A DNA stretch of 64,000 nucleotides, from the NCBI GenBank assembly GCA_023213395.1, contig CM041465.1, positions 22,630,001 to 22,694,000 of the forward strand, given 5' to 3'. Position 1 is the first letter of the stretch; the number at the start of each line of letters is the position of its first letter. A program made the translations under genes and the position numbers. Below, piece by piece: positions 58,097 to 64,000 of the stretch. The notes under the pieces were generated by a model. That model was not told the origin of the DNA and made no database searches. It saw only the letters and a list, made by a program, of their open reading frames with translations. Source of the stretch: Cycas panzhihuaensis. Lineage: Eukaryota; Cycadophyta.

Positions 58097-58830
58097 CCCT
58101 TTTCACTCCTAAGTAGAATGGCCATACTCCGCTCTTCTTACTCCAAAATGAGTCTAAACTATCATTCTAGGCTTATCATTTCTCTTCTTAGCCAAAGGTG
58201 TAATGATCATTTAGAGTGGCCTTCTATCCTTTGGACTTTGTTGCTAACATCACATCTTTTTGTCTCCTTCCTAAAGGAAATCCTTTTCTTCCTAGTTATG
58301 TAAGCAAACCTCCTTTGCTCCTGAGCATAGAGTCACTTCCCAACCTAGGCCCTTCTATTAGGGCATCTATACCTCTCGTTGGTGCTTCCTTTGCATATCC
58401 ATCATGCTCCCTCTAAGGAACATGCGTGGCACTCTCCTCTAGCCTCATATGCATGTATGTGCCTAGTACGAGTGTGGCATCACATGAAAAGAAGCACGTG
58501 AGTACCATTTGCATATAATACAATAAAACCATAACATAATGATAATATCAAAGCTATATAAGTGCATAATCCCTCATACATCCCCATAACCATCCATCTC
58601 TACATATTATACATACAAACACACTACATAACAAACATAATAATAACATCATGGATATATAACCATATCATCATACATCAAAATAAGGTACCAATGGGCG
58701 CCTTGTCTATATGTGTAGAAAATCATATGGTACATCATCTAGGCAATATGCCCTAGAAAGCCAGAGTCCTTACAAGGAGGAGTATAATAATATGTCTACA
58801 TGTGATGAAAACTGCTTAGATGTTTAAAGC
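58097..58830. other. Element B spacer between convergent integrase and antisense gene
   Basis: No supported gene. AT-rich with short CATA/ATAC runs (58560-58690); corresponds to 18170-18794 in G1. Confidence 0.55.
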
Positions 58831-61442
58831 TTTCCTATCAAAATACATAATGTACAAATCTCTTGGATGCCATGTCCTTAAGGGGTATCATCCCCTTATC
58901 TGTCGGACCCCTCATCGAGGGACCACATCCCTCCGAGGCTCTTCTGACACTATTGCAAGCTCCCTACCTTGCTCTCCTCATCCCTAGGTATCCTATAGGT
59001 TATCATGGTTATGTGCATCCTATTGCATGATGACCTAGCTACTATTTGGTTGACCAAGTAGTTGTACCAATCCTAGAGGTGATCCCTCTTAGCTGTGAGC
59101 TTGTCTTGCTCCCTCTTTACCCCACAAAGTCTCTCCTCTAGCATGATAACCTAGACTTGAATCCTAGTATCACCTCTTACTCCTCCTAGATGGGCCTCCA
59201 ACCCTCGTATTTGGCCCTATAGAGTGTCCCTCTCTGCCTCCAATTGGTCTCTCTCTGCCTCTACACCATCCTAGGCACCCTGTAACTGGCTAACCCTCAT
59301 GTGGAGCTCTTAGGACTCCACCACCCATATGTCTCTAGCCTAGGTCAAAGGGGCAAATGCTGCTATATGTGGCCCTACTGATCAAGGCTCCTTGCTCTCT
59401 ACAATGGGAGGTTATCCCTCCTCATATACCCATGGGAATAACTCATGGATTATTACCTTTAATAGCCTTACCACCTCAGTATCTCTTGCCAAGCTATATA
59501 GGCCATCTATCAATCCAAGTATATATATAAAAGCATCAAAATATAAGTATAATCATCTAAGGAAGTAGTGAATGATCAAATAAAAGCTGGAGTCAAGGGA
59601 GAGTATCGCCACTTGGGATAATTAACTCCTCTACTTGGACAATCTCCTCCTTTATTGTAGGCCTATTTACCACCACCTCTACCTCCTTGACCCATGGCAC
59701 TACCTCTTCACCTACCTCATGGGTTGTCAAGGTGTCTCCTACCTTTGATCCCTTCTCTCTAAGGATCCCTTGGTCTGCCATAGCTATCGCTACCTCTACC
59801 ACTACCCCCATGGCTACAACTACTGTCAGAAATCTACTTGTAACTCCCTCTCCTCCTGTCGATCCTCGTGGTTCTCTGTCTCCTCCTACTGGCCCAGATG
59901 GCCCTACTCTATCTCTACTATCACCACCATCCTTATCAGGCTCATCCCCTAGCTCTCCTCCTCTTTCATCACTCTCCTAGTGGATCACTCGATGTGGGTC
60001 CACTGTATAGTCTGTAAGGGTGAGGAGATCCAATGATGTGGCTACCATGAAATGCCTCACATATACTTGGTCCTCAGTGTAACTAAACCTAGTCTACTAT
60101 TAGTGAACTATCAGAGCCCTAGTCAATATGGGATGAGGTCCTCTTGGTGGTGCCACTGCCCTAAAGTTATCAAAAAACTAGCATTGGAGCAATATGCAAT
60201 ATGAAAAGCCTCCTCTCCCAACTACTCTAATCTAGTCCAGTTGTGCTACTATGTTAGTTATTATCAAAGCAAGCCAATCAAACCTCTCCTTAGCCTTACA
60301 CCACCTAATTGTTTCTATCCAACTTTTGGGAATGTTCCTATAATTTTGTTTCTGGGATAGCCCAAATAGAATAGTCCATGTGATAAGTTTCCTTACTTGA
60401 GGATCTTTAGAAAGTACCATAGACTGAAATGACACTTCTCGCCGATCCCATCAACTCTTCCATGTAGAAAACCTAATTTCTTCCTTGTGAGCAGCGTTGG
60501 TGCTAGGTAGAGTGCCTAGTGAATTTGGTGTACCTCTAGCTGGCACCCCCTCCTCTGAATATCCCCATGCATGATAGTGACATCCTCCACTTACAGGAGA
60601 TGTAACATGTACCTCCTCTAGTCACTAATTTGATGTATATTGCAGGGTCCTAATCACCTTCATCAACGCAGAGCACCATATAGTAGTCCTCTCCTATCTG
60701 GTCATCATCTCTATGAAACTCATCATTGCCATCCCTATGTTCTCATGGTTGTTAACTGTAAGAATATCCTGCAAACACCAAATCATGAGTCAGAAACCTA
60801 TCTACACCTCACTGCCATGTATCATCCATCCCTCTCAATGGTTGGAGCTCTTTCAAATGGGGCAAATCCATCTAATCTAACCATTTTTATTCTTTTTCCT
60901 CTAATTAGCCTATACCATGCATCAATATCTATGATACCATATATATTAATATAGGCCCCACTAAGAAATTTTGTACTCTTAGTGAGACCCATTACAAACT
61001 TCACAACACCATGACAAATGCCATGGGGTCATGGATAGCCCCCCAAAAATGGAGGATGGCCCTAAAAATCTAAAATTTTTATCTAGAGTAGGTTTGGGTT
61101 AGTCCACTAGGACTAGGGCTGCCTAATGCCCTAGTCCTCCCCCTCCTTGGGCCTCCGATGAGCTCCAAGAGGTTGTCATGGTTCTTATGGGGCCTAAAAC
61201 TTGCAAAATTGGTATTAAATATAAATGATGAAATGGAAGGTATAATCCACTCACTAGATTTAGTCTAATTGTAGCCATCTCACTATCATGGTCCTAATGG
61301 CTATCTCCTTGCTCTAATCCAATGGTCAGATCTCCTGGTACATGCTCTCATAAGGTGGCAAATCCTCACTGCTTGAAAGGGACGGCTCCAAATCTCTCGA
61401 GGGGCCTGTGGAAATAAAACCTATTTTCACCCTTTAACCCCT
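58831..61442 (-). pseudogene. Element B antisense gene (PMD-like and coiled coil), old copy
   Basis: Exon 1 ends at 61255 with EQGDSH, DHDSEM and TIRLNL, matching G2. Intron 1 is 61254-60769 (486 bp, GTGAGTGG...TTTGCAG). Exon 2 starts DILTVNNHENIGMAMMSFIE in phase, then VRKLITWTILF, QKQNYRNIPKSWIETIRWC and ERFDWLALIITNIV (60435-60232). The acidic part includes 59811-59593. Exon 3 is a clear coiled coil (EAERDQLEAERDTL, LEERLCGVKREQDKL, KRDHL) at about 59330-59070. Stops again sit at Gln or Arg positions. B is a different, older family than G1/G2, so the gene predates their split. Confidence 0.62.
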
Positions 61443-62009
61443 TTTTATTCATGGAGCCTCTCTAAGTACCATCTCTATTTTCTTTAGTATGACATCCCTT
61501 AGGATTAGCTTTTTGTACTTATCCTCATTGCCTTCAGGGTCTAACCCCTATTCTTCTCTTACAACTCCCTTTTTACCTCTTTTTGGTGCATTTATGATGG
61601 ATCCCTCTAGCTCCCTAGAGGTTCTTCCATCTTATTTTTTATGCCACTTTGAAACATGCCCATGTTTATGCTCCTTTGGCTCATTTCAACATTTTGGATT
61701 CATTTTTTCTATCTATTTAAGCCTCTAAGGCTCCCAAGGAAAGCTCCTCCTCCCTTTCGGGCCTTCTTTGGCCCTTCTATAACCCCCAGGGGTGTCAAAA
61801 GAGCATATTTACTAATTCTTTCTCTCCCTTTCATTAAGCAAGCCTTCCTCAACCCTAGTAGCCTACCTCCAGGGCTCTCTTATCCCCTCATGACTGATAT
61901 ATTTAGCCCTTCTAAGATATTATAGCCCTGTTGCTACCCTTTCTCCACCTTAACACTACTATTGCCACTCCTTTTATGATCCAATCTAAACTCCCTTCTT
62001 CTCACCATA
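61443..62009. promoter_or_regulatory. Element B divergent spacer
   Basis: About 0.56 kb between the antisense gene (-) and second RNase H (+); its TATA counterpart on the minus strand is the decayed ATGAATAAAAAGG. ORFs at 61489-61925 have no homologues in G1 or G2. Confidence 0.3.
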
Positions 62010-62235
62010 GTGTTTCTCATTTTCACTGATGGTGGTAGTTGTGGCAACCTCATACCTTTTACAGCCATTTGGATCCTTTGGGATCCCTCCAAAAATGATT
62101 ACATATGCTTTGGTGTCTGGAATCATGTCTATGGGGATGGTAAATACACCAAGTTGGGATTGAAACTATCGATGAAAGGCTCCAGAATGAAGGGATTAAA
62201 CCAACAAGTACAAGGAAGCACCCACATAAGGCATC
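62010..62235 (+). pseudogene. Element B second RNase H, truncated
   Basis: MFLIFTDGGSCGN keeps the first catalytic Asp and the best FTDGGS motif of the three copies. ILWDPSKNDYICFGV follows. The TNNEAEY helix is worn to DGKYTKLGL and the rest is cut by LTR D. Position and strand match G1 and G2. Confidence 0.7.
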
Positions 62236-64000
62236 TGTACATTAGAATGCATGTTCAAGACCCATGAATGGTGCACAACTTCAAATAGGTAACTTAATTT
62301 TTGACTTTGAAGGAAAGAGTAGGTGAGGGGTGTCCTCGGTTGCCCGAGTAACCTCGAAATAAGGGTCTTCCCATCCTTGGATGGATGGAAGGGGAAGGCA
62401 AGACCCAATGAGGGAATGAACACTCATGAAAAGAAAACTAAGCGACATAGGTGAGATGTGTTTAGGTATGATGAGGTAAAAAAAGGAGATCTTAGGGGAC
62501 GAATCCTCTAAGAACTAGACCACTTGAAGAGGATATTAGGTATACAAAGAATGGTGGCAAAAGGAGTTCTCATTGCTTTATGTGTGAGGGAGGTCTAATC
62601 TCTATATACAATAATGGGGCAAAGACTAATTGTATGTGTGTGAAAATAAGAGGTATGTAAGCATATAAATGCAAAGAATAATAAATACACTTTCTCTCTC
62701 AAAGAAAAATTCTCACTCTCATTTCATTTTAAATAAAGGAGGGAGAAAAAAAAGGAAATGAACTGAGATATTATACAAAGTGCACGGCAATGCAATTGAA
62801 CAAAAGAGGAAAGGGGATCACCCTTAACAGATGATCTTTCCTAAAATGTGAACTAATGTGTAAGATGATGATGCGAGTTGGTTCCCTTTACTTTATTCCC
62901 TTATATATTTTCATGCAAACATATAAGCTAAATGAAATAAGAAAAGACTAATGAAATGAAAACGGTGTACCTAGAATAGTGATGTAGCTAAAATGTAATC
63001 TCTGTCTTGCACTACACCCGCTTCCTCTTTTCCTTTTTCTTGTTGTATGAGCAGCATAGGGGTTTCCTTTCCTCCCCTAAAATGAAAGGAAATGAGCAAG
63101 AAAAAACACAAAGGAAAAAATGAACTATGCAAAGCCTAAAACAACTTAAGGGAAGGAGGCCAAGAAATGCACCTGGATTGTCACCATTTACCTTTCTCTA
63201 TAAATGGTGCAGCAAACCTGTAATCACAAAGTTCCTTGCCCTCTCTAAAGGGGCTATTGGGATACAAAGCCAGTATATGTATATTTATCTAATAGTAAAA
63301 TGCTAAAATATTGCAAGTTAGAATGTTTCGAGTTAAGTAATCTTCCACCGAAAGTAAGTCTACAATCTCCCAAGAAAACCAACAACACAAGCCAAGGTAA
63401 ATGAGAGGTTAGCCTTGGAATGGCTAACCCTCCAACAAGTGCACCTCCACGCTGCCATTAGACATAGGGTACAACAGATTAGGATAGCCTATTGGTAGTA
63501 GACAGTGAAGGAAACAAACATTACAAGGTTCATGAACGTTGTCTATGTTGCAAGTATGCTACATGCAATAAATTACAACATTGGCTAAGCCAGGACCCAG
63601 GATGGATGAGGGACACCATTTGGGGCTAGAAGAGTAACCCAAGAGAGGCATGCTAGCCTAGAAATAGTACAGTAACGACTGTATACATTGATATCTAGTG
63701 CAGGCCAAATCCTGAAGACTCCCTGGTAATACAAGAGAGGCACAAGTGGAGGAGAGGAAAGAGGAGAAGGGGGTTGCCCTTGAGGAGTAGGCCTAGTGGG
63801 TATGGGAACCCACCTTGGCTCCTTTATCTTACTCTTTATGGGTCCTTTCCCGCACCCTCTTTGGAAAAAAATAGGAGAGGATAGGGAGATGAAGAGGGCA
63901 GGAAAATAGGAAATGGAGGAGTACCCCTTGTGTACACTAAAAAATAAGGAAAGGAATGATGTGCTCAAAGATCTAACCTTTTACAAGACAATCCAAAGGA
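62236..64000 (-). repeat. LTR D (minus), running off the window
   Basis: It starts TGTACATTAGAATGCATG, the reverse of an LTR end like those of B and C, and shares TGGAATGGCTAACCCTCC (63418 on) with LTRs of G1. Long pyrimidine and purine tracts but no gene; the ORF at 63585-63968 is unsupported. Whether it is a 3' LTR, a 5' LTR or a solo LTR cannot be told. Confidence 0.65.

Noticed and set aside
61489-61925. ORFs in the element B divergent spacer
   Set aside because: No similar protein in the G1 or G2 spacers.

Overview
This 64 kb window is plant nuclear DNA made of LTR retrotransposons inserted into one another. I see no host gene, rRNA gene, tRNA gene or CRISPR array. The plant assignment rests on Ty1/copia and Ty3/gypsy pol domains, 2.8-3.2 kb LTRs and Tat-like element layouts. 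The species cannot be told from the sequence.

Layout. (1) Element A (+), an old gypsy element: the window opens inside its 5' LTR (1-2506), and its gag runs 9983-11367 and 28463-29285. A copia element (2518-9982, minus; two 299 bp LTRs) sits 11 bp beyond A's LTR. G1 (11368-28457, minus; LTRs of 2784 and 2777 bp; duplicated site GAACC) sits inside A's gag. (2) A rearranged junction near 29.29 kb leads into element C (minus; truncated LTR 29486-31557). (3) Element B (+) starts at 31558. Its LTR carries a 1.6 kb non-autonomous LTR element (33652-35276; two 397 bp LTRs). B's gag is split by G2 (38592-53019, plus; same family as G1). B's PR, RT, RNase H and integrase follow at 53.0-58.1 kb. (4) LTR D (minus) begins at 62236 and runs off the window.

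The main result lies between integrase and the 3' LTR of G1, G2 and B. Each carries two extra genes. One is an antisense gene on the strand opposite to gag-pol: a TATA box, a first exon, an intron of 485/486/486 bp with a conserved GTGAGT donor, and an open frame that continues across the splice. In G1 the three exons total 2025 nt (675 codons) with substitution-type stops but no frameshift. Its N-terminal half looks like a plant mobile domain (PMD) and its C-terminal half is a coiled coil. The other is a second RNase H of the TNNEAEY type on the gag-pol strand, about 0.5 kb away and head-to-head with the antisense gene. G2 has lost RT, RNase H and most of integrase by an in-frame deletion of about 2.6 kb but keeps both extra genes.

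Nearly all reading frames are decayed. Most in-frame stops are TAG, TAA or TGA where a related copy has CAG, CAA, CGA or TGG, as expected from C-to-T decay of methylated, silenced elements. The ORFs are remnants, not working genes.
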